From assembly GCA_943787265.1 (NCBI GenBank), contig CALSLT010000053.1, forward strand, positions 1 through 33,433: a stretch of DNA of 33,433 nt, given 5' to 3'. Position numbers and translations under genes: made by a program. The stretch is from an uncultured Planctomycetaceae bacterium. Lineage in GTDB: Bacteria > Planctomycetota > Planctomycetia > Planctomycetales > Planctomycetaceae. Numbering within the stretch: the stretch's first letter is position 1; every line of letters starts with the position of its first letter. Shown piece after piece: positions 27,364 to 33,433 of the stretch. The notes below the pieces were generated by a model. That model saw nothing but the letters and a program-made list of their open reading frames with translations, was not told the DNA's origin and searched no databases.

Positions 27364-28030
27364 TTACTGGCCGTGTTGTTCGCTCTGAGTCCACAATCCG
27401 CAGGCGATAACGGCGAAGATCGCCAGGATCGGCCACACGATCCACGTCAACGGATTCATGGGGTAAGGTGCAAGGAGAGGGCTGAGGGTGATTGAAGCGG
27501 CAATGACCGCGAGAACGATTCGAAATGCGGGAAACATGGACTGCTTTGACATGGTGGCCGTCAGCACCAGAGTAGTTACAAAGAACGGAATGCAGACATA
27601 CCGGGAAAAACCTAGTAGCTCGCTGACTTCCTGCCACCGAACCATTGGAAACCAAGGCGACCCGAATGACTGCTGCACAAGCTGTCTGACGCCAAGTGCC
27701 TGCAGCAATCCGACCCACACGAATGACAGGACGACAACGATGAGTCCCGAGGCCAGTCTCCGACAAGAACTGCTGCCGCCGTGTCAGCCCGCGGGCACTC
27801 AGCCAGACGGCAACTCCAGCAAAATTACAGAAGATTCGAATCGGAAGCAGGAGCCCCAGCACTACCAGTAGATAGACAAGAAACTGAGTCGTCCGGTCTT
27901 CGTAGTGGACTGATTGTGCTGCAGTCATGGGATCGCGCTGCAACAACGCTACGGCTGTCAGTAACACTCCCAGAACCAACAGCTCCAGCTTAATTGCAGA
28001 CAGTTGATAACGAATGAAGGGTAGACTCAT
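27364..28030 (-). CDS. ABC transporter permease-like membrane protein (one apparent frame break)
   Basis: The gene starts at ATG 28030, whose ATGA overlaps the ATPase stop. The first frame encodes membrane segments (LELLVLGVLLTAVALLQ, FLVYLLVVLGLLLPIRIFC) up to SARGLTRRQQFLSE near 27757. The protein then continues in another frame with LASGLIVVVLSFVWVGLLQA, FFVTTLVLTATMS and several more hydrophobic helices to the TAA at 27364. Restored, it would be about 222 residues with about six membrane helices, the size of a small permease in YtrA-regulated ABC systems. If the first frame is read on without repair, it gives a basic, arginine-rich sequence unlike membrane protein. The transported substrate is unknown; family identity is by context and topology. 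Confidence 0.62.
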
Positions 28031-28945
28031 GAGGCGGCTCCCAATGTTTGTTCGGACCTCTGCAGGCTGAGTTCGACGAAAATGTCTTCAAGGTTCATGT
28101 GTTCGATTTTCACGTTACTTCCCAGAGACTGAACGAGTGCCTGCTGAGTCTCTTCCCTGGTAATCATCAATGATGAGATCTGTTACTTGTTGGTTAAGTT
28201 GCTGTCTCACAACTTTTAACTGCGAAAGCGTTTGTTCCTGATCTGGTGGAACAGAACCTTCGAGTCGGACTCGGCGCATTCGGCCCTTGAACTCTTCAAG
28301 GTTGCCTTCAGCGAAGACTTGGCCTTCGTGCATCATCGTGACCGTGTCGACGACTCGCTCTACGTCGTGAAGAAGATGAGAAGAAATCAGCACTGTCTGA
28401 CCATGCTCGACGGTGGCCGCCAGCAGCATGTCCAGGCATTGTCGACGAAAGATCGCGTCGAGGCCGGAGAGCGGTTCATCGAGAATCAGCAGTTCGGCTC
28501 CCTGACAAACTGCCTGCAGCAGGACAGCGCGACGTTTCTGTCCCAGAGACAGTCGAGAGAAGGCGACTGACGGGTCGATCCCGAATTCGTCCGTCAGACG
28601 TGTCGCCAGCTCCGAGTTCCAGTTCGGGAAGAAACGCTGATTCAGTCTGAGAATGTCGGTCAGGCACCGTCGAGATGGCAACTCCATTCGATCGGAGACG
28701 TACGCGATTCGTTGTAGTGTTTCTGTATCGTGCTGCCGTGGCGGTTTTCCCAGAACGTCGACATCGCCACCGTCGGGGTAAAGGTGTCCCATCAGTACTC
28801 GAATCAACGTTGTTTTGCCGGCACCATTCGTTCCTAGAAGCCCGTGAATCGAGCCACGATTCACTTCAAGGTTAACGTTATTCACGGCTTCGGTGCGGCC
28901 GAATCCACGACATAGCTCTTTGGCTGAAATCAATGAATCATTCAT
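28027..28945 (-). CDS. ABC transporter ATP-binding protein (frame break near the 3' end)
   Basis: Translation starts at ATG 28945, overlapping the regulator's stop by eight bases. Nucleotide-binding motifs are intact: Walker A GTNGAGKTT (38-46), a signature SRLSLGQKRRA (LSLGQ rather than LSGGQ), Walker B ELLILDEPLSGLD and the switch histidine in VLISSHLL. Near 28157 the frame goes wrong after DLIIDDYQG. Read in the shifted frame, the C-terminus continues as EETQQALVQSLGSNVKIEHM and NLEDIFVELSLQRSEQTLGA, a typical end for this subfamily, stopping at 28027 with an ATGA overlap to the permease. Without repair the protein ends early at 28115. It should energise the permease encoded next. The substrate is unknown; related YtrB-type systems respond to envelope stress. 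Confidence 0.82.
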
Positions 28946-29330
28946 CGGTTGTTTCCCGAAGGTTTTCAATATCGTTCTCAATCAATTGCCGGATGTCGTC
29001 ATGACTCAGTCCTAATCGGACTCCTTCTGACAGCATTCTACGGACCAGCTCACGAACCTGTTTTTTTGCTTGCGTTCGAGTGACCGTCGATGGGCGTGAT
29101 GACACAAAAGCTCCCTGTCCCTGCCGCAGAACGATGACATCTTCGGCAGACAGCTCAGCGTAGATGCGACTTACCGTCGTGGGGTTCACCTTTAGTTGCT
29201 TTGCGAGTTCCCGCACGGACGGCAGCTTTTCACCGATAGCCAGTCGGCCGGTCGCAACCATCCATTTAATCTGGGCAATTACCTGCCGAGTGACAGGTTC
29301 GCCGCTATTAAAGTCCACATTGATCAGCAC
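28938..29330 (-). CDS. GntR-family transcriptional regulator, YtrA subfamily
   Basis: This intact 130-residue protein starts at GTG 29330, with GGGAG seven bases upstream. An N-terminal winged helix is seen: VTRQVIAQIKWMVATGRLAI, LPSVRELAKQLKVNPTTVSR, then the wing VIVLRQGQGAFV. Only a short helical C-terminal tail (residues ~75-130) follows, as in the YtrA group, which lacks the large effector domain of FadR or HutC types. YtrA regulators usually repress their own operon of ABC transporter genes. Here the ATPase gene overlaps its stop by eight bases, and a promoter/palindrome lies just upstream, fitting autoregulation. The inducer is unknown. Confidence 0.92.
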   Translation of the reverse strand: MLINVDFNSGEPVTRQVIAQIKWMVATGRLAIGEKLPSVRELAKQLKVNPTTVSRIYAELSAEDVIVLRQGQGAFVSSRPSTVTRTQAKKQVRELVRRMLSEGVRLGLSHDDIRQLIENDIENLRETTDE

Positions 29331-29337
29331 CAGACAG

Positions 29338-29342
29338 CTCCC
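29338..29342 (-). promoter_or_regulatory. Ribosome-binding site of the GntR gene
   Basis: GGGAG on the minus strand lies seven bases before the GTG at 29330 and supports this non-ATG start. Confidence 0.6.
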
Positions 29343-29365
29343 TCACTCTTTGTCCATGCGATAGA

Positions 29366-29396
29366 TGCACTGTATGAAGTAATATCACACAGTGCA
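29366..29396. promoter_or_regulatory. Palindromic operator candidate for the GntR/YtrA regulator
   Basis: TGCACTG (29366-29372) and CAGTGCA (29390-29396) are perfect seven-base inverted arms separated by 17 bases. The site lies 36 bases upstream of the regulator start and overlaps both elements of a likely promoter, as expected for an autorepressor. The binding itself is inferred. Confidence 0.6.
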
Positions 29397-29397
29397 A
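29369..29397 (-). promoter_or_regulatory. Sigma-70-like promoter of the GntR-ABC operon
   Basis: On the minus strand TTGCAC (29397-29392) and TACAGT (29374-29369) are separated by exactly 17 bases. They match three and four of six consensus positions. The inferred start would be near 29362, giving a short leader before GTG 29330. The promoter is nested in the palindrome at 29366-29396. Confidence 0.55.
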
Positions 29398-29641
29398 CGG
29401 CGAATTCAGATTGAGAAAAGAAATTGCAAAGATCAAAAGGCCGGTGGATGAGTATCCCTTCGGGTCGAAGGTGTCAGATGCAACTGACATGAGTGGCTTC
29501 AACGCTACTGGCCTGTCGAAGAAAGGGCAGTCTGGCTCGGGGCAAGCGAAACACGGCTCAAGCAATTCTGCAGTCGGCGCGAGATCTTCGGCGCCGGAAC
29601 GTCGTCGCTGCGTCTTCTGGTCTGGCCTGCTGGATTCCTAA

Positions 29642-31090
29642 CAGACCTTCAACAACGCGGTTGATTTGGCATACACGGCCGCTTTCTCCGGCGATCCCGA
29701 CCAGGCCGCCGTTTCAGGAGCGTGGACCGCGTATTACAACTCGATGGCCACTGCTGCGGAAAACGCCATGACCGCCAAAGCCGCCGCAAATCAAAGTTAC
29801 ATCGGGAGCATGGCGGGCGACATTCAAACGACCATGAATAACGTCGCGGGTGAGTCTACCCAATTGGCGACCGACTTAGGTAACGCAAACACGGCTTTTG
29901 TTAGTCAGGTCGCCGCTGCTGCGACGCTACAGACCAGCCAGACTGCCGGCGGCAGGAGTTGTGTGGGGTGACGCGGGTCGCTACGGACATAAAAAATGCG
30001 GTCCAGAATGCGTTAAGCGCGTGGAAACAGATGGCCGACGACGGAGTTGACGCAGCCAAAATTCAGGCTGACGATTACTCCAACTTCTGGAACGGATTTG
30101 TCCATAGCTATCTGGGAGCTGCTACGTCGCACGCCACCAACGTTATCAACGAGGACCGTCAGTCCGCCAAAGACATTGACTCCGAACTAACTACGTTGGC
30201 TCAGGGGGTTGCCGCCGAACAACACGACCTCAATCTCGATGAGATGTCCGAATGGCAAGCCGCCGCTCTACAACTTTCATCGCTCGACGACCCCGTTGTG
30301 ATTGCCTGGTCCGTCCTCGGGTCGCCTGGTCAATCCTATCTGCTTGGTGGATTCACGCCGACACTGCGGCCGCTCCACTCTCGAATTTCGCTTACACCAC
30401 TCCAGGTGGAGCCGGCCCAATGGCCGGTAATATGAGCTCTGACATTGGTGCGGCTCCGGGGTAGGACAGATGAGTGACAAACGATTACTACTGGGCGTCC
30501 GAGTTCACCGTGTGGCACCTGCCTGGTACTCTGTGGAGCACGTTTTCAGACGGAACGGCATACGATTCATACCGCGGAGCAATGGTTGGTGGGCGCCGAC
30601 ATCCTCACCTTTGGTGCGTTTGATTTTAGTTCAAACTACACGGCCACGTATGGACATGACGAGTGGTTCAAACTGGTCTCACGACAAGATCGGTCCATGG
30701 ATCGGATATCCGTTGCAGATTGCGGCAACTACGGCGGCAATTAACGGTGTCATGTATTACGGATTTGCCCACGCAGGACACGGCGTAATTTGGACCGGTG
30801 GCCTATTAGACAAAGGCGCTCGTATTGCGGCAGTCGAAGGGGGGATGGTTCTTGAAATGACTGTAGGTGGTCAAATTCTTACAAAAGTTCAAACTGTTGC
30901 ACCATTCACGAGACCGCTTCTCTACCCGTTTTGGAGAGCTGGGTCGAGAGTATTCGCAAGTAACATAACAAGCGCCTCAGCGGCCGTTCCAATCACTGGT
31001 GTTGGGGCAACCAGTGTGTTTGCGATGGAGCAAGCAACTTTGACGGGCAGGGGAATTGATATCCTCTATTACATATTTCCAGCGCTCTAG
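29642..31090 (+). pseudogene. Frame-broken C-terminal end of a large polymorphic-toxin-like protein
   Basis: Coherent protein sequence passes through changing frames. 29642-29940 encodes alanine-rich helical sequence (DLAYTAAFSGDPDQ, AAANQSYIGSMAGDIQTTMN); an in-frame TAA sits just before it at 29639. ~29960-30345 continues with TDIKNAVQNALSAWKQMADD. ~30345-30460 gives PLSNFAYTTPGGAGPMAGNM. ~30477-30580 gives NDYYWASEFTVWHLPGTLWS. ~30586-30670 gives ADILTFGAFDFSSNYTATYG. From ~30675 one frame runs intact to the stop at 31090. This last ~135-residue part, with VIWTGGLLDKGARIAAVEGG, MVLEMTVGGQIL and FWRAGSRVFASN, resembles from memory the C-terminal toxin domains of large secreted bacterial proteins. 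An Imm74-like gene lies downstream beyond an IS, which supports this. The N-terminal bulk of the protein is missing. At least five breaks are required. Confidence 0.55.
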
Positions 31091-31093
31091 GGC

Positions 31094-31119
31094 TTAACAG
31101 CCCGTTGAAGAACGCTGGT
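31094..31119 (+). repeat. Left terminal inverted repeat of the IS1182-type element
   Basis: It starts TTAACAGCCCGTTGAAGAA and continues with CGCTGG. It matches the right end at 17 consecutive outer positions apart from one G/A difference further in. Confidence 0.75.
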
Positions 31120-31128
31120 TGTTGCTGG

Positions 31129-32496
31129 TCATAAGGTGCAGGTTGGTGTGAGAAATTTCGGGCGGTGTTGATGGTCGTGGACTCGGTGGAATGGGTTGGT
31201 GCGACTGAGGAGTCGCTGGGAACGTTTCAGGGCGGCTTGAAGTGGCGAAAACATTGAGATCAGCAGTCCTGGGAGACCCGCGAACTCTCGGGGTTTGCCG
31301 CTGCCCAGTAGTTTTCGCAGGATCAGACCGAGGTTGTGAGCGGCGACTGTCAGCCGGACTTTCTTGCGGTTGTTCTCCAGGCCTCGCAGCCGGGTGCGGC
31401 GGGCCCCTCCCGTTTCGCAGACGTGAGCGAAGCTTCTTTCGACACGCTCGCATCGCAGTTTCTGCAGACGCTTGTTGCGTTCGCCTTTCAGACGACGGCG
31501 GTTGGCTCGGTACGCGACTTCGTAATCAGCGGGCTTGTCCGTCCAGCGACGGTTCGGACCATCCGGCTCGCAGATGTATGTTCGCAATTCGTCCGCCCGG
31601 GACTTCGCTAGCGTTTCGTTTTTGTGGTAGCCCTTGTCGCCGACGACCTCTTTGATTGCCGCGTCGCTGTCGGCCTGCTGCACGTTGCCTTGAGCGGTGT
31701 TGACGCTGTCCAGCAGCGTCTTACCGTCGGACTCGTTGCCGTAATAGATCTCGGCAGACAGGATTGCTTCAGTCTCAAGGTCGACCGTGTGTTCCTGCTT
31801 GTACGACAGATGCGTGTGGCCCTTCTTCATCTTCATAATGCGGGCGTCAGGGTCGCTTGAACTTTGCCAGTCCTGATTGGACGCCTTCTTGCCTTTGCGT
31901 TTTCGATCGAACTTCCGCAGGTCGTCGTCGCTGTTGATTTCGACGCCGTCAGCTTCGGCCAGACCGAGGACGTACGCTTCCCAGTCCTCGCCGGTGTCCC
32001 GCCGCACGATCGACTTCATCGCCGCGTTGGCTTCCAAAAGAGTTGAATCGACACCGACAGTCTTGCCTTTCAACAGCCCGTGTTCTTCGACCAGCGACAG
32101 CACGAATGCAAAGACCTGCTCGAACACTTCCAGAGGAAGTCGCTGACGGATGCGCGTCAGGCTCGAATGCTCCGGGGTGTTCTCATGCAATTCGTACCCA
32201 AGAAACTTCCGCAACGACAGGCTGTCCCGACATCGCCACGCAATGCCTCGCTGAGAATCGATGCCCTCAAAGTACCCCACAAAGATCATGCGGAAGTAGA
32301 TGCCTGGCGGAATGCCGGGACGACCACCTTCTTTGTAAAATGGCTCGCACAACGACTCGGCAAAGTTGTCGAACTCCCCGTCGCGGAGCACACGATTCAG
32401 GGCGTCGTAAAACACATGCCCGATCGAAGCTGGCAACTTCGCCGTCGCCACCCAAAGTTCCTGCTGCCGCTCCGTTCGACGCTGACCAAGTGCCAT
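31129..32496 (-). CDS. IS1182-family transposase (DDE)
   Basis: The frame is intact, 455 residues from ATG 32496, which has GGAG about ten bases upstream; a TTG 27 bases earlier is less likely. The N-terminal DUF772-like part reads FYKEGGRPGIPPGIYFRMIF and RGIAWRCRDSLSLRKFLGYE. Catalytic acids are expected at D150 in TVGVDSTLLEANA, at D of VVGDKGYHKNET and at E of CERVERSFAHV. The enzyme would cut and join the element at its inverted repeats by a DDE mechanism. It fills almost the whole element. Unlike its neighbours on both sides it carries no frame break, so the element was probably acquired recently or is still active. Confidence 0.92.
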   Translation of the reverse strand: MALGQRRTERQQELWVATAKLPASIGHVFYDALNRVLRDGEFDNFAESLCEPFYKEGGRPGIPPGIYFRMIFVGYFEGIDSQRGIAWRCRDSLSLRKFLGYELHENTPEHSSLTRIRQRLPLEVFEQVFAFVLSLVEEHGLLKGKTVGVDSTLLEANAAMKSIVRRDTGEDWEAYVLGLAEADGVEINSDDDLRKFDRKRKGKKASNQDWQSSSDPDARIMKMKKGHTHLSYKQEHTVDLETEAILSAEIYYGNESDGKTLLDSVNTAQGNVQQADSDAAIKEVVGDKGYHKNETLAKSRADELRTYICEPDGPNRRWTDKPADYEVAYRANRRRLKGERNKRLQKLRCERVERSFAHVCETGGARRTRLRGLENNRKKVRLTVAAHNLGLILRKLLGSGKPREFAGLPGLLISMFSPLQAALKRSQRLLSRTNPFHRVHDHQHRPKFLTPTCTL

Positions 32497-32569
32497 CTGT
32501 AATTCTCCATTGCTCAATCTCAAGACCCGGAGCAGGATAGCGCGAACTCATATTCAGTCCAGGTCAGTT

Positions 32570-32595
32570 GGCCAGCTTTTTCAACGGGCTGTTAA
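32570..32595 (-). repeat. Right terminal inverted repeat of the IS1182-type element
   Basis: Read inward on the minus strand it is TTAACAGCCCGTTGAAAAA followed by GCTGG, the partner of the left end at 31094. Confidence 0.75.
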
Positions 32596-32616
32596 AAGAT
32601 ACAGATCAGAGAAGCG

Positions 32617-32982
32617 ATGTTAATACGAAAAATCCCCTGTCAGATTCGACTGGTAAATGGAGCCTTACTCCTTTACACGGAGGGCGAGAGAACTATGCGT
32701 ATTAGTATGGAACCCGGAATTGGCGGAGATCTTGTCTACGCGTCAACCATGAAGCAGTGGGAGCCACCATATGACGACGAGATCATTTCAGTCGAAGACA
32801 ACAAGCGAATTCGGAAGAACATCGCGACGAAGTTATCACCTTGGTGGGCGTTTTGGTTGGCGGATTCACATCTGAAGTGCAAAGCCGGCTTTTGTGAGAA
32901 CTTCGAGTGGAGTGAGATAGTTGAGTCTCTTTCGAGGTCGATTGTTGAGCCGGTTCGTGACGTGTGCAAGGGCGTTGTGTGA
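32617..32982 (+). CDS. Imm74-like immunity protein, 3' end overwritten by IS30-type sequence
   Basis: The frame has 121 codons from ATG 32617, but only the first ~74-80 residues look native. GALLLYTEGERTMRISME and DLVYASTMKQWEPPYDDEII, followed by SVEDNKRIRKNIATKLS, match the Imm74 pattern as I recall it: a short beta-rich part, the WEPPYDDE motif and a C-terminal helix. Imm74 proteins are thought to neutralise the toxin encoded just upstream in polymorphic toxin systems. From about 32860 the frame runs antisense through the end of an IS30-type transposase, giving a foreign tail (ADSHLKCKAGFCENFEWSEI). The break falls close to the natural end of the family, so the core may still fold. It starts 21 bp after the IS1182-type element. 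The immunity call rests on motif memory and on position. Confidence 0.55.
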   Translation: MLIRKIPCQIRLVNGALLLYTEGERTMRISMEPGIGGDLVYASTMKQWEPPYDDEIISVEDNKRIRKNIATKLSPWWAFWLADSHLKCKAGFCENFEWSEIVESLSRSIVEPVRDVCKGVV

Positions 32983-33433
32983 GATGTCTCGGAAGTCGGT
33001 CTTCTTCGGGAAGTACTGACGCAGCAGGCCGTTGGTGTTTTCGTTTGTTGCTCGCTCGTTCGAGGAGTAGGCGTGTGCAAAGTAGATGGCGATCTGCAGA
33101 CGCTTGCTCAGTTGTTCATGGCCGGAGAATTCCTTGCCGTTGTCGACGGTCAGTGTCTGACGCAGCGTTGGCGGGATGATGCGGAACGCTCGTTCTTTGG
33201 CAGCGTTCAGCCGGGCGCTGGTGCCGTTTTTCATCTTTGCTGTGATCAAAAATCCGCTCTTGCGTTCCACACAGGTCATGATCATGCCGGAGTGATCTGC
33301 ACCGTGAACCGTGTCGCCCTCCCAGTCACCGAAGCGGCGGGGCGTGAATCGACTTTTGCCGACGCTGCTCGATGCTGACGCGGGTTTCTGATGCGGCCTC
33401 GTCCGTCAATGCCCCGACGTTTGCGATAACGAC
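32866..33433 (-). pseudogene. IS30-family transposase, 5' end outside window, two apparent frame breaks
   Basis: The C-terminal ~139 residues are in one frame: MIMTCVERKSGFLITAKMKN, LTVDNGKEFSGHEQL (second catalytic D), SSNERATNENTNGLLRQYFP (catalytic E) and the end NRLNNRPRKRLNYLTPLEVL. Upstream on the minus strand RFGDWEGDTVHGADHSG carries the first catalytic D, but RVSIEQ and RYRKRRGIDGRGRI lie in two other frames. The breaks are near 33345-33355 (AAAA run) and 33380-33390 (AAACCC). The gene runs off the right edge of the window. The outer inverted repeat of the element cannot be fixed; its 3' side ends somewhere near 32850-32866, inside the immunity-like gene. Confidence 0.82.

Larger units (their letters stand above)
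31094..32595. mobile_element. IS1182-family insertion sequence, apparently complete
   Basis: A single transposase gene is bounded by matching ends. The left end reads TTAACAGCCCGTTGAAGAA and the right end, read inward on the other strand, TTAACAGCCCGTTGAAAAA. Total length is about 1502 bp. No target-site duplication is seen with these borders (left flank GGGC, right flank AAGA). It begins three bases after the stop of the toxin-like frame and ends 21 bases before the immunity-like ATG. Confidence 0.85.

Noticed and set aside
29411..29641. Short open frame upstream of the toxin-like remnant
   Set aside because: It is in the same frame as the remnant but ends in TAA at 29639, has no ribosome-binding site and shows no recognisable motif. 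Frames on the other strand look no better.
30470..30675. N-terminal part of an open frame starting at ATG 30470
   Set aside because: Its first ~68 residues are basic and unlike the surrounding protein, while other frames here give coherent sequence (YYWASEFTVWHL, ADILTFGAFDF). Only the part after about 30675 is accepted.
31090..31098. Target-site duplication of the IS1182-type element
   Set aside because: Flanks on the two sides (GGGC and AAGA) do not match under any nearby choice of borders.
1..33433. CRISPR arrays, tRNA and rRNA genes
   Set aside because: No regularly spaced direct repeats, cloverleaf-like segments or rRNA-like conserved stretches were recognised on reading the sequence.

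Overview
The window looks like chromosomal DNA of a planctomycete (Planctomycetota). The main evidence is the DUF1549/DUF1553 protein with an N-terminal planctomycete-type cytochrome c segment next to a DUF1501 protein. A TPR protein ending in two RNA polymerase alpha-CTD-like domains, many Tat or Sec exported proteins, and frequent GTG starts fit this. No rRNA, tRNA or CRISPR array was seen.

Layout. (1) 1-10666, plus strand: an exopolysaccharide locus of the exosortase-A (XrtA/PEP-CTERM) accessory type. In order it holds a Wzc-like co-polymerase/tyrosine kinase (cut by the window edge), a DUF3473-type polysaccharide deacetylase, a TIGR03087-type glycosyltransferase, an O-antigen ligase/Wzy-like protein, a sulfotransferase, and a giant VanZ-TPR protein split by a one-base frame break near 9198. 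No exosortase or PEP-CTERM substrate is visible. (2) 10780-20753: mixed housekeeping and regulatory genes. These are a secreted metallo-beta-lactamase-fold protein, a conserved secreted/anchored protein with a frame break, a zinc-ribbon/RDD membrane protein, an NtrC-type sigma-54 activator, a threonine aldolase, a Tat-exported SpoIID/LytB protein and the TPR-alphaCTD protein. (3) 21075-25167: the PSD1 (DUF1549/DUF1553) and DUF1501 pair and a small lipoprotein, with a dispersed-type inverted repeat between the first two. (4) 25509-29397, minus strand: a GntR(YtrA)-ABC transporter operon with a promoter/operator palindrome. The regulator is intact, but the ATPase, permease and a downstream long membrane/PEGA-like/helical gene all carry frame breaks. 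(5) 29642-33433: an accessory island. It holds the frame-broken C-terminal end of a large polymorphic-toxin-like protein, an intact IS1182-type element inserted just after the toxin stop codon, an Imm74-like immunity gene whose end is overwritten, and a frame-broken IS30-type transposase leaving the window.

How it fits together. Region 1 probably makes, modifies (deacetylation, sulfation), polymerises and exports an extracellular polysaccharide. Regions 2 and 3 are mostly independent cell-envelope and metabolic genes. Region 5 is the most unusual: a toxin/immunity pair separated by one IS and clipped by a second. About seventeen apparent frame breaks fall mostly in 25.5-33.4 kb, many at short homopolymers. 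Whether they are real decay or sequencing errors cannot be decided from the sequence alone.
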